Below are positions 1-7,272 of a stretch of DNA of 21,672 nucleotides, in pieces (positions within the stretch are counted from its first letter, which is position 1; each line of letters opens with the position of its first letter). The notes below the pieces were generated by a model. That model was given only the letters and a program-made list of their open reading frames with translations. It made no database searches and was not told the origin of the DNA. The position numbers and the translations under genes were made by a program. The DNA is from a virus, in the IMG/VR virus record IMGVR_UViG_3300018049_001500, positions 1-21,672 of that record. One strand, written 5' to 3'.

Positions 1-28
1 ATTTAACTTATCAATTAAAGGAGTAAAA

Positions 29-277
29 ATGAAACAGTTATTTACAGTAGCAGTGCTATTCTGTTTTGCTACGGATGCGTTTGCCGACGATTGGAGAATG
101 AGAAAATTCGACATGAACATGGACGGCTTCGTAACTAAAGCAGAACTAAAGGCACTTGGTTGCACCGTTAAAACAGGACTTTTCAATGTTGCTGATAAAA
201 ATGATGATGGTAAACTTTCTAAGAAAGAACTTAGAAAATCATCTGAATATATCATCAGAAACAGATGTCCTAGATAA
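29..277 (+). CDS. Exported EF-hand protein
   Basis: An 82-residue protein with a secretion signal and two canonical EF-hand calcium-binding loops. Residues 1-19 form a signal peptide (KQ, then a hydrophobic stretch, then an AFA cleavage site). Loop 1 is at residues 28-39 (D-x-N-x-D-G, Glu at position 12) and loop 2 at 56-67 (D-x-N-x-D-G, Glu at position 12), so both keep all expected calcium ligands. Cys45 and Cys80 could form a disulfide after export. An AAAGGAG ribosome site at 17-23 fixes the ATG at 29. It lies three bases before a small membrane-peptide gene and near a lipoprotein with calcium motifs, suggesting an envelope-related set. EF-hand proteins are unusual in T4-like cores; I recognise the fold but not a specific family, and the biological role is unknown. 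Confidence 0.85.
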   Translation: MKQLFTVAVLFCFATDAFADDWRMRKFDMNMDGFVTKAELKALGCTVKTGLFNVADKNDDGKLSKKELRKSSEYIIRNRCPR

Positions 278-279
278 AA

Positions 280-453
280 ATGTCTACAGAAAAAAAGGTT
301 TTACAAGTCGTTAATTTATCTCCCTCAGAAGCGTGGGTTGAAAAATTAACTGACATACACCCAATGAGACAAGTCGCTGTTGCATCTGTAATACAGGTAT
401 GCGTTTTTGGGTTTATGTTATTGGCTTTTAAAGTAATAAGTTTATTTACATAA
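280..453 (+). CDS. Small single-span membrane protein, unknown
   Basis: A 57-residue reading frame filling the gap between the EF-hand gene and the next promoter. The first 30 residues are polar (STEKK start, then an amphipathic stretch), and residues about 32-56 form one hydrophobic helix ending at the C-terminus, so it would be an inner-membrane protein with a short cytoplasmic head. It starts three bases after the previous stop, as expected for translational coupling, but has no strong Shine-Dalgarno of its own. The reading frame stays open to a TAA directly in front of the TTGACT/TATAAT promoter. I do not recognise a family. Support comes from position, clean gene packing and the membrane helix. 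Confidence 0.6.
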   Translation: MSTEKKVLQVVNLSPSEAWVEKLTDIHPMRQVAVASVIQVCVFGFMLLAFKVISLFT

Positions 454-457
454 GAGC

Positions 458-486
458 TTGACTTTTCATTAATTTTCCTGTATAAT
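458..486 (+). promoter_or_regulatory. Sigma-70-like promoter of the lipoprotein gene
   Basis: TTGACT at 458-463 and a perfect TATAAT at 481-486, separated by 17 bp. The expected +1 is about position 493, which is the A of the lipoprotein start codon. There is no room for a ribosome-binding site, so the predicted mRNA is leaderless. The CTTGACTTTT core recurs at other promoters in this window. Confidence 0.8.
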
Positions 487-492
487 ACATAT

Positions 493-1770
493 ATGAGAAA
501 ATTAATATTTGTTGCAGTTATCTTTTTGACTGCTTGCGGTGGCGGTGGTAGTAGTGAGGACTCGAATGCAACTTCACCAACCCCTCCCACTCCACCACCC
601 GCTCCTGAGCCTCAATGGGCGTCACCTATTGAATTACCACAAACAGAAACAGATCTATTAAATGCTTTTACATCATTAGTAATACCTGTCGATTATAATA
701 ATGACGGATATATGGATATTGTTGCACATTACTTTTGGAATGATTGGGAAAGTAATTTTACAGATACCTCAGACTTACTTGTATTTTATACAAACGATTA
801 TGGTAATTGGAAAATAGAAAAGGAAGTTGAACTAAGAAAGGCAACAAGAAAATATGCTAAAGGTGATTTAAATAATGATGGCATAGAAGATATAGCATTT
901 GCTGTAAATGTAGAAGACGGCAAAAAATATAATGAATGTAGCGACATGGCTGCTAAACCTGTAATATTATTATCGAACGGTGTAAGTTATGATATACATG
1001 AAGTAGGAGAACCTGATTGGGGACACGCAGTTGATATAGTAGATAACAAAGTTACATTCGCAGGTTTTTGTGGACTTACACAATCATTCGTAAACTTACA
1101 ACCTGTTGAACATCCTAAAGTGTCAGGGCTTACTTTTAAATATGTAGGCAACAATATAATAGATTATTCTGAAGGTGTTAGACTAATTACACAAGCAGGA
1201 GACTTTCTAGATTATTGGGAACTAGATTACGAACTAATTAATATTGTTACATGGAACGGACAAGAAGCACCTGTAAAGATGATAGAATGGAAAGGCAAAA
1301 CATTAGTAGGTGCAGGTTTCGATACGTTTGAAGTTTTTGAAACTATCGCTGTAGGAAAATTATCAGGCAGACTTATAGAAAATTATGATCCTAATATAAC
1401 ATATAATGAAGTAGACTTACCTTTATATCAAGAACTTGTTTTTATTGATACAATGTATGACGTAATTGATATACAAGATTATCATATTATAGAAGAGGAC
1501 TATTATAACTTTTATCAAATAGCAGATATTAATAACGATTATTACTTAGACGTCGTTACTCAAATACATTTCGATTACCCAGGTATATATCTATCAAACA
1601 GTCATGGCGACTTGAATAAATATAATGGAGAATTGCCAAATGATTTGACTGAAATTACCAAAAGTATGTATTATGACTTGACAAATGATAACGTAGGTGA
1701 TATTATACAAGTATCAGTTGACAGAGATATACCGTTTATACGTTATTTCAAAGGCAAAGAAAATTTATGA
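493..1770 (+). CDS. Lipoprotein with VCBS/FG-GAP-like calcium motifs
   Basis: A 425-residue predicted lipoprotein. Residues 1-15 are a type II signal peptide with lipobox LTAC (Cys15 lipidated), followed by GGGG and a Pro/Thr-rich linker at about 28-40, a typical outer-membrane tether. The mature part has four D-x-N/T-N-D-x-x-x-D motifs, at residues 67-75, 125-133, 345-353 and 395-403, spaced in pairs at either end. These resemble the calcium loops of VCBS/FG-GAP beta-propeller repeats; the third and fourth lack the Gly. The start at 493 is required by the signal peptide, although it coincides with the predicted transcription start. The stop overlaps the uvsY start (ATGA). Possible roles are superinfection exclusion or host surface alteration, but neither is shown by sequence. 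Confidence is high for a lipoprotein and moderate for the propeller fold. Confidence 0.85.
   Translation: MRKLIFVAVIFLTACGGGGSSEDSNATSPTPPTPPPAPEPQWASPIELPQTETDLLNAFTSLVIPVDYNNDGYMDIVAHYFWNDWESNFTDTSDLLVFYTNDYGNWKIEKEVELRKATRKYAKGDLNNDGIEDIAFAVNVEDGKKYNECSDMAAKPVILLSNGVSYDIHEVGEPDWGHAVDIVDNKVTFAGFCGLTQSFVNLQPVEHPKVSGLTFKYVGNNIIDYSEGVRLITQAGDFLDYWELDYELINIVTWNGQEAPVKMIEWKGKTLVGAGFDTFEVFETIAVGKLSGRLIENYDPNITYNEVDLPLYQELVFIDTMYDVIDIQDYHIIEEDYYNFYQIADINNDYYLDVVTQIHFDYPGIYLSNSHGDLNKYNGELPNDLTEITKSMYYDLTNDNVGDIIQVSVDRDIPFIRYFKGKENL
1678..1706 (+). promoter_or_regulatory. Possible sigma-70-like promoter for uvsY-uvsW
   Basis: TTGACA at 1678-1683 and TATTAT at 1701-1706 with 17 bp spacing, inside the last codons of the lipoprotein gene. 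The expected +1 near 1713 would give uvsY a leader of about 54 bases. It is less certain than the others because the same bases encode part of the fourth calcium motif. Confidence 0.4.
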
Positions 1771-2210
1771 TTAAACTAGAAGAATTACAAACAATGTGGG
1801 CAGAGGATTGTAAAATTGATGAACTCAATTTAGGCAAAGACTCTACTGCAACACCCGAATTACACGCTAAATATCTCAATCACTTGACTACTTTTAAACT
1901 ACAACAAAGAAAGTATGAAAGTCAAATGTTGAAACTAAGACGTTTGAAGTGGAGATATTATAGGGGAGAACTTTCTAAAGAGGATTTAGAAAACTTAGGT
2001 TGGCCTCAGTATTTAGGACCTTCTCCTATTAACAATCAGATGAACGACTATCTAGATACAGATGAAGATGTGATTAAAATTACAGATAAAGTCGAATACA
2101 TCAGAGCATGCGTGTTTCAATGTGAGACAATTATGCGCTCATTAAATAGTAGAACTTGGGATATTAAAAACGCTATAGAGTGGACTAAGTTTACAAACGG
2201 ATTATTATGA
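1767..2210 (+). CDS. uvsY: UvsY-like recombination mediator
   Basis: A 147-residue protein resembling T4 UvsY (137 residues), which helps load the UvsX recombinase onto gp32-coated single-stranded DNA. The N-terminus (KLEELQTMWAEDCKID, then LHAKYLNHL) is the conserved family opening. A basic helical stretch rich in K and R at about 45-67 fits DNA binding, followed by the GELSKEDLE segment and the end of a conserved helix with VEYIRACV. It starts in an ATGA overlap with the lipoprotein stop and ends in an ATGA overlap with uvsW, so it is translationally coupled to the helicase it is functionally linked to. UvsX is not in this window. Confidence 0.88.
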   Translation: MIKLEELQTMWAEDCKIDELNLGKDSTATPELHAKYLNHLTTFKLQQRKYESQMLKLRRLKWRYYRGELSKEDLENLGWPQYLGPSPINNQMNDYLDTDEDVIKITDKVEYIRACVFQCETIMRSLNSRTWDIKNAIEWTKFTNGLL

Positions 2211-3694
2211 TTACAGTTACAAAGCGAGACGAGGCTTACCTCGTTATTGATACTGACATGGGCATTGCACAGGAGCTAAACGACTTCTTTACTTTCGATG
2301 TTCCAGGTGCTCGCTTTATGCCTTTATATAAAAACAGAATGTGGGATGGTAAGGCAAGACTATTTAATATATACAAAAAACAATTATATATTGGCCTACT
2401 ACCTTATTTAAAAGAGTTTGCAGAAACGTTAGAATATCCTATTGAAATTAATATAGATGAAGTAGGTGACCCGGTATCATTAGAATATGTTACTAAGTTT
2501 ACAGACAGTTTAAATTTACAAGCAAACGAACAACCTATTGATATTAGAGATTATCAATTAGAAGCTATACATCACACAATTAATAACGGCAGAGCATTAT
2601 TGTTATCGCCAACAGCATCAGGTAAATCTCTAATTATTTACAGTTTAATGAGGTATCATCAAAGTCTTGGGAGAAAGCAATTGATTGTTGTTCCTACCAC
2701 CTCACTCGTGGAACAAATGTATGGCGACTTCCAAGACTATGCCTCTGCTGACGAATGGAAAGTATCTGAAAATTGCCACAGAATATATGGCGGTAAAGAA
2801 AAGTCAAATGAATTTCCTATTACTATAAGCACATGGCAATCTATATACAAGTTTCCTAAACAATGGTTCTCACAATTTGATTGCATTTACGGTGACGAAG
2901 CTCACTTATTTAAGGCAAAGTCTTTAACATCTATAATGGATAAATGCGTAAACACCCCTTATAGAATAGGCACAACAGGAACATTAGATGGAACTAAGAC
3001 ACATAAGTTAGTGCTTGAAGGTGTATTTGGACAAGTTAAAAAGGTTACAACAACAAGGCAATTAATAGATGATAATACTATTGCAGACTTAAAAATACAT
3101 GGACTAATTTTAGATTATACAGATGAGGAAAAGAAACTTGTATCTAAAATGTCATATCAAGAAGAAATAGATTGGCTTGTTCAACATCCTAAACGTAATA
3201 CAGTTTTAAAAAACTTATGTATAACACAAGAAGGAAACACTCTAGTTCTATTTCAGTTTGTCGAAAAGCACGGACAAGTGTTATATGATATTATAAATAG
3301 TAAAGTAGGTGACACTAGAAAAGTATTTTTCGTTCATGGTGGAACCGATACTGAAACACGAGAACAAATTCGTGCTATTACCGAAAAACAAAATGATGCT
3401 ATTATAGTTGCATCATACGGAACATTTTCAACAGGTATTAATATTAGAAACTTACATAATATTGTCTTCGCATCTCCTAGTAAGTCTAGAATTAGAAACT
3501 TACAATCAATAGGAAGAGGATTAAGAAAAGGAGACAACAAGCAACAATGTAATTTATTTGATGTGGGTGACGACTTACAATGGAAGTCAAAAAAGAACTA
3601 CACTCTTAACCACATGATTGAAAGAATAAAAATTTATAATGAAGAAAAATTTAATTACAAACTAATAAGGATAGACGTAAGTGGAAGAAGTTAA
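2207..3694 (+). CDS. uvsW: UvsW-like SF2 DNA/RNA helicase
   Basis: A 495-residue superfamily 2 helicase, close to the T4 UvsW length. T4 UvsW unwinds branched recombination intermediates and R-loops, and helps shift replication from origin-driven to recombination-driven initiation. The N-terminal 110 residues match the small UvsW DNA-binding module. Residues 114-120 (RDYQLEA) form a Q-like motif, 134-141 (SPTASGKS) Walker A, 230-233 (DEAH) motif II, 256-259 (TTGT) motif III, and 433-442 (QSIGRGLRKG) the motif VI arginine fingers. All key residues are present. It overlaps uvsY by four bases and the next gene by 14. Confidence 0.95.
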   Translation: MITVTKRDEAYLVIDTDMGIAQELNDFFTFDVPGARFMPLYKNRMWDGKARLFNIYKKQLYIGLLPYLKEFAETLEYPIEINIDEVGDPVSLEYVTKFTDSLNLQANEQPIDIRDYQLEAIHHTINNGRALLLSPTASGKSLIIYSLMRYHQSLGRKQLIVVPTTSLVEQMYGDFQDYASADEWKVSENCHRIYGGKEKSNEFPITISTWQSIYKFPKQWFSQFDCIYGDEAHLFKAKSLTSIMDKCVNTPYRIGTTGTLDGTKTHKLVLEGVFGQVKKVTTTRQLIDDNTIADLKIHGLILDYTDEEKKLVSKMSYQEEIDWLVQHPKRNTVLKNLCITQEGNTLVLFQFVEKHGQVLYDIINSKVGDTRKVFFVHGGTDTETREQIRAITEKQNDAIIVASYGTFSTGINIRNLHNIVFASPSKSRIRNLQSIGRGLRKGDNKQQCNLFDVGDDLQWKSKKNYTLNHMIERIKIYNEEKFNYKLIRIDVSGRS

Positions 3695-4133
3695 TGTAGT
3701 AAAACTTATCAACGGAACTACTATTATAGGAGTAGTGGAAACAAATGCTGACGGATACACAATACGTTATCCTTTAGAATTAGTATCAACACCAATCACT
3801 AAACAAGATGTCAGGGCACCATTAGGTGAGCACATGAGCATACGCCCATATCTTGTAATGACAGATGATGATTTTGTTATAATTGATAGACTTAATGTTA
3901 TAAGCATGAGTCCTTTATCACAAAAATTTTCACATAGTTACGACGTTCTTGTAGATCACGTTTACAATGAAGAACGTTTTTATGACGGCGACTTTTTAAC
4001 AGGACCGAGTGAAGACTTGGAAAGGTTACAAGGAAACGCAGGAAAAGAACTTCATCAATTAACAGATGAGGAGAGAGAATATTTAGACTCCATGATTGAG
4101 AAATTAATACATGGGAATAAAACTATACATTAG
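3681..4133 (+). CDS. Conserved phage protein, possibly Sm-like N-terminus
   Basis: A 150-residue protein beginning with GTG at 3681; no ATG fits before the conserved block, and a TAAGG at 3666-3670 gives reasonable spacing. Residues about 3-65 alternate hydrophobic and polar residues around NGTTIIGVV and YPLELV, which looks like the small beta-barrel of an Sm/LSm-type domain. The C-terminal third is acidic and helical (TDEEREYLDSMIEKL). It overlaps uvsW by 14 bases and precedes gp55. I infer the barrel from the pattern only; an RNA-binding role would follow from the fold but is not shown. It is otherwise a conserved hypothetical protein. Confidence 0.75.
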   Translation: MEEVNVVKLINGTTIIGVVETNADGYTIRYPLELVSTPITKQDVRAPLGEHMSIRPYLVMTDDDFVIIDRLNVISMSPLSQKFSHSYDVLVDHVYNEERFYDGDFLTGPSEDLERLQGNAGKELHQLTDEEREYLDSMIEKLIHGNKTIH

Positions 4134-4142
4134 GAGTATATT

Positions 4143-4712
4143 ATGGCAGGTGGAACCGGCACACATTATGTAGACAATAAAAAGTTCTACGAAGCAATTT
4201 CGGAATGGAAATCAGAAGCGATTGAGGCAGAAAATTCAGGTGAGCCTCAACCTCAAGTTTCAAATTATATTGGAGAATGTTTTGTTAAGATTGCTAATCA
4301 CTTAGCATACAAATCAAACTTTGTCAACTATACATTTAGAGATGAAATGATTTTAGATGGCATAGAAAATTGTATTACATACATACACAATTTTGATCCA
4401 GAGAAAAGTAAAAATCCTTTTGCTTATTTTACACAAATTACCTATTATGCTTTCATTAGACGTATTCAAAAAGAGAAACGACAAATGGAAACAAAGATGA
4501 AATATTTAAGAAGTTTTGATATCCAATCAATTATAGATGAGGTAGGCGGAAGTGGCCAACCACAAGACAATGAGTATTTAAAATGGATGCGAGAGCAATT
4601 AGATATCACTGATATGGAAAATGAAAAACTTGCTAAAACCCAAAAGCCTATGCCAAAACGTAGGCCAAAATATTTGGACGAAAAAATCAAGAAAGAACAA
4701 GAAAAAACTTGA
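4143..4712 (+). CDS. 55: Late-transcription sigma factor gp55
   Basis: A 189-residue protein matching the T4 gp55 family (T4: 185 residues), the sigma-family subunit that directs RNA polymerase to late promoters of TATAAATA type. The recognisable core is at residues 64-116, running from YTFRDEMILDGI through NFDPEKSKNPFAYFTQ to RRIQKEKRQ; this corresponds to sigma region 2. AGGAG at 4132-4136 sets the ATG. The C-terminus is basic and charged (KYLDEKIKKEQEKT), without the short hydrophobic/acidic clamp-binding tail described for T4 gp55. It presumably serves sites such as the NATAAATA in front of queD. Confidence 0.93.
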   Translation: MAGGTGTHYVDNKKFYEAISEWKSEAIEAENSGEPQPQVSNYIGECFVKIANHLAYKSNFVNYTFRDEMILDGIENCITYIHNFDPEKSKNPFAYFTQITYYAFIRRIQKEKRQMETKMKYLRSFDIQSIIDEVGGSGQPQDNEYLKWMREQLDITDMENEKLAKTQKPMPKRRPKYLDEKIKKEQEKT

Positions 4713-4738
4713 CTTTTTGTCTAAATATATTATATAAT
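4709..4738 (+). promoter_or_regulatory. Sigma-70-like promoter of queE
   Basis: TTGACT at 4709-4714, 18 bp spacer, TATAAT at 4733-4738, overlapping the gp55 stop. The expected +1 falls at about 4745-4747, while the queE ATG is at 4747. There is no Shine-Dalgarno upstream, so a leaderless or near-leaderless mRNA is predicted. Confidence 0.78.
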
Positions 4739-4746
4739 GTTTTGTT

Positions 4747-5655
4747 ATGCTAGAAAAAGATAAATATTACTATTCAGAAATATTCCACTCTATACAAGGA
4801 GAGGGACATTATACTGGCGTTCCTACAGCATGGATTAGATTCTTTATGTGTAATCTACAATGCAATGGCTTTGGACAAGAAGACCCCACAAACCCCGAAA
4901 CATACGAACTTCCTTTTATGAAGTATGATCTAATAGACGTAAAACGTGTAGAAGACTTGCCTGTATGGGAAAAAGGTTGTGATAGCAGTTATACATGGGC
5001 AAAACGTTACAAACATCTTATGGGACATAAAACAGTTCCAGAACTCTGCGATGAAATACAAAAAGCAATAACAACAGACAGTAATCCCGATGGGAAGTTT
5101 CTACATCCTGTGTCTGGCATTAAGCAGCATTTATGTTTTACAGGCGGCGAACCTTTGATGAAACATCAGCAGCCAGCAATAGAAGGCATTTTAGATACAT
5201 TTAAGCGAAGAAGAAATAGCCCAGGCGGGATTACATTCGAGACAAACGGAACACAACCTTTGCATAGAGAGTTACATAATTATCTATCAGATTACGGCAA
5301 CACCTGTGAAGTATTCTTTTCTGTTTCTCCTAAGTTATGGACAGTAGCAGGAGAAAAGGCAAAACGAGCAATCAAGCCAGATATTATAGCATCTTATGCT
5401 AAGGTCAACGAGGCACAAGGACAATTAAAATTTGTCGTAGGTGATGTAGACGAACAATGGGATGAGATGGAAGATGTTGTTCAACAATGTCGAGATGCAG
5501 GTTGTGATTGGCCTGTATGGATTATGCCTGTAGGTGCAAGAGAAGAAGAACAATCAGCAACAGCAGGAGAAGTTGCAGAGCGAGCATTTAAACGTGGTTA
5601 CAACGTGGCAGCGAGAGTCCATGTTTACTTGTTTGGTAATCAGATAGGAACATGA
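4747..5655 (+). CDS. queE: QueE-like 7-carboxy-7-deazaguanine synthase
   Basis: A 302-residue radical SAM enzyme of the QueE family, which converts 6-carboxytetrahydropterin to 7-carboxy-7-deazaguanine. The N-terminus YYSEIFHSIQGEG with TAWIRF is diagnostic. The cluster cysteines appear as Cys35 and Cys39 (CNLQC), but the usual third Cys two residues later is missing (NGF follows). The matching CDS-SYTW segment comes at Cys78, so the motif reads CX3C-X38-C, an insertion in the cluster loop. TGGEPL at about 137-142 is the SAM-binding GGE motif. It is longer than typical bacterial QueE because of this and other insertions. It ends in an ATGA overlap with the phosphoribosyltransferase. Confidence in family is high; that Cys78 is the third ligand is my inference. 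Confidence 0.92.
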   Translation: MLEKDKYYYSEIFHSIQGEGHYTGVPTAWIRFFMCNLQCNGFGQEDPTNPETYELPFMKYDLIDVKRVEDLPVWEKGCDSSYTWAKRYKHLMGHKTVPELCDEIQKAITTDSNPDGKFLHPVSGIKQHLCFTGGEPLMKHQQPAIEGILDTFKRRRNSPGGITFETNGTQPLHRELHNYLSDYGNTCEVFFSVSPKLWTVAGEKAKRAIKPDIIASYAKVNEAQGQLKFVVGDVDEQWDEMEDVVQQCRDAGCDWPVWIMPVGAREEEQSATAGEVAERAFKRGYNVAARVHVYLFGNQIGT

Positions 5656-6062
5656 TATTATATTCTTGGCGTGATGTCAGAACAGACATACGAAAACTTT
5701 TAAAACAAATAGATTCTAGAGTAGATGTTATTATAGGATTATCAAGAGGAGGCCTAATACCAGGTATTATGTTATCCCACGAAATGGGCGTTCCTTTTAT
5801 TCCTGTAGTTTGGCAAACAAGAGACGGACAATTGCGCCAAAAAGAAATATTAGAAAAATACAATGATAAATATACATTAATTATAGATGATTTAGTTGAT
5901 ACAGGAACTACAATGAATGAGATTAAAGAAGTTGCACCGAAATGTAAATTTGGTGTTCTTATTAACAAAAGAAAAGAAATAGATATTGACTTTTGCAGTA
6001 GAACTCTGTATAATAATAAACAATGGATAGTATTCCCATGGGAGAAAAAAATTGAAGACTAG
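5652..6062 (+). CDS. Type I phosphoribosyltransferase
   Basis: A 136-residue compact purine-type phosphoribosyltransferase. Residues about 26-36 hold IIGLSRGGLIPG, the pyrophosphate loop, and residues 76-86 hold the PRPP-binding motif IIDDLVDTGTT. Gpt/Hpt-like enzymes transfer phosphoribose from PRPP to guanine, xanthine or hypoxanthine. It is coupled by ATGA to queE and overlaps folE by 11 bases. It might therefore feed GMP/GTP to FolE by salvage, or convert a free deazaguanine base to a nucleotide; the substrate cannot be read from sequence. A sigma-70-like promoter lies inside its 3' end. Confidence 0.88.
   Translation: MILYSWRDVRTDIRKLLKQIDSRVDVIIGLSRGGLIPGIMLSHEMGVPFIPVVWQTRDGQLRQKEILEKYNDKYTLIIDDLVDTGTTMNEIKEVAPKCKFGVLINKRKEIDIDFCSRTLYNNKQWIVFPWEKKIED
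5986..6014 (+). promoter_or_regulatory. Internal sigma-70-like promoter for folE
   Basis: TTGACT at 5986-5991, 17 bp spacer, perfect TATAAT at 6009-6014, within the last 26 codons of the phosphoribosyltransferase gene. The +1 would be near 6021, leaving about 31 bases of leader with GGGAG at 6040-6044 before the TTG start of folE. The TTGACTTTT stretch matches the other promoters. Confidence 0.6.
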
Positions 6063-6741
6063 TGATAAAATTAAACAAAGAATAATTGAAGCAGATGCCA
6101 AGTATTGGGCGTCTGATAATATTGCAGAATATATGGATGAAGGCGATAGTGAAAAACTTATCGAAGAATTAGTTCCAGAATTTGAAAACGTATTAGATGG
6201 CTTGATTATTGATAGGCACAACGATCCTAACTCACAAGGAACTGCTAGACGTTTAGCAAAAATGTATATTAATGAATTAATGTGGGGTAGGTATAATAAA
6301 ATGCCTAATGCTACAGCATTTCCTAATGACATTGAAGAAGGTTATAAAGGTATGCTTGTTGTTAGAAGTGAAATACAAAGCATGTGTTCACATCACCATC
6401 AGCCAGTTAAAGGTGTTGCATACATAGGTGTTATTGCAGGCGAAACATTAATAGGTTTATCTAAATACACAAGAATTGCACAATGGTGTGCGAGACGTGG
6501 CACGTTACAAGAAGAACTTGCTAACGATATTGCACGTGAGATTATGAAAGCTACAGGTAGTCCTAATATAGGTGTTTACATACAAGCAACACACGGTTGC
6601 GTAGAAAATAGAGGCGTGCTAGCACATAGTAGTTTAACACAAACAACGGTATTAGAAGGTGTATTCTATTCAGATGACGGTGTTAAGAAAGAGTTTATGG
6701 ATAACATAAAATTACAACAACAATTTGCTTGTGATAAATAG
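6052..6741 (+). CDS. folE: GTP cyclohydrolase I (FolE)
   Basis: A 229-residue enzyme converting GTP to dihydroneopterin triphosphate, the first step of 7-deazaguanine (and folate) synthesis. Residues 112-116 (CSHHH) and 181-183 (HGC) carry the zinc ligands Cys112 and Cys183 with the neighbouring His residues. IGLSKYTRIAQ with ARRGTLQEEL at 134-156 and ENRGV match the active-site core. The start is TTG at 6052, preceded by GGGAG at 6040-6044, and overlaps the upstream gene by 11 bases; the next internal ATG would remove conserved helices. With queE and queD in the same window, its product most likely goes to deazaguanine rather than folate. Confidence 0.94.
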   Translation: MKTSDKIKQRIIEADAKYWASDNIAEYMDEGDSEKLIEELVPEFENVLDGLIIDRHNDPNSQGTARRLAKMYINELMWGRYNKMPNATAFPNDIEEGYKGMLVVRSEIQSMCSHHHQPVKGVAYIGVIAGETLIGLSKYTRIAQWCARRGTLQEELANDIAREIMKATGSPNIGVYIQATHGCVENRGVLAHSSLTQTTVLEGVFYSDDGVKKEFMDNIKLQQQFACDK

Positions 6742-6743
6742 AA

Positions 6744-6998
6744 ATGAAAAAAGAAGAACTAATAGAACTTATACAAGGGTTACATCCAGAAGATACTAAA
6801 GGAGAAATGAATGGAATTTTTATCGGAAGACACGGTGAAGTTATTACCACTGATTCTATTAGGATTGACATGGATGGCGGTAGAGTTATATTGGCTCAAA
6901 AGGGATCGGGTGAAGCCGAACAAAACAAAAAGAACTGGCAACAAGAATTGGAATTTATAAGAAATGAAAAAACAAAAAATAACGGTAGAAGAACTTAA
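6744..6998 (+). CDS. Hypothetical protein
   Basis: An 84-residue protein of no recognised family. An N-terminal helix (KKEELIELIQGL) is followed by a short beta-like region with IFIGRHGEVITTDSIRIDMDGG and a charged C-terminal tail. No signal peptide or membrane helix is seen. It begins two bases after the folE stop without a clear Shine-Dalgarno, so it is probably read by coupling. It overlaps the next gene by 35 bases. Confidence 0.65.
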   Translation: MKKEELIELIQGLHPEDTKGEMNGIFIGRHGEVITTDSIRIDMDGGRVILAQKGSGEAEQNKKNWQQELEFIRNEKTKNNGRRT

Positions 6999-7272
6999 AA
7001 ACAGCACAAGAGTTTTTAAATCTGCTACTCCTAAATATACATTAGATTGGTATGTAAAGTGGGTAGCTAGTGTTTTTGTTTTATCTGCAATGTCAATGAG
7101 AGGTGTTCCAGGATTTGAATTATATGACTTATATCTTTCATTGATAGGCATATCCTTATGGTTGGTGGTTTCTATTTTATGGCAAGACAGAGCCTTAATA
7201 TTATTGAATGGTATTGGCTTATTATTTTTATTACGAACATTCGCGGAGAGCTTAATTAATGCAAACATTTAG
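6964..7272 (+). CDS. Membrane protein with three predicted helices
   Basis: A 102-residue protein with a polar N-terminus (first 30 residues, including STRVFKSATPKYT) followed by three hydrophobic segments, at about 31-47, 53-72 and 76-92. WQDR between the second and third is a likely charged loop. I recall similar small membrane proteins in marine T4-like phages, but no function is known. It overlaps the preceding gene by 35 bases and the exonuclease gene by 14. Lying inside a nucleotide-metabolism cluster suggests co-expression but does not tell its role. Confidence 0.72.
   Translation: MKKQKITVEELKNSTRVFKSATPKYTLDWYVKWVASVFVLSAMSMRGVPGFELYDLYLSLIGISLWLVVSILWQDRALILLNGIGLLFLLRTFAESLINANI

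Noticed and set aside
6733-6740. GATAAATA resembling a late promoter at the folE end
   Set aside because: It lies three bases before the next start codon and is made by the final codons of folE; the predicted +1 would be inside the next gene.
6865-6892. TTGACA with TATATT at 16 bp inside the 84-residue gene
   Set aside because: Spacing and -10 are weaker than the other sites and no ribosome site follows at a useful distance; chance in AT-rich coding DNA is likely.
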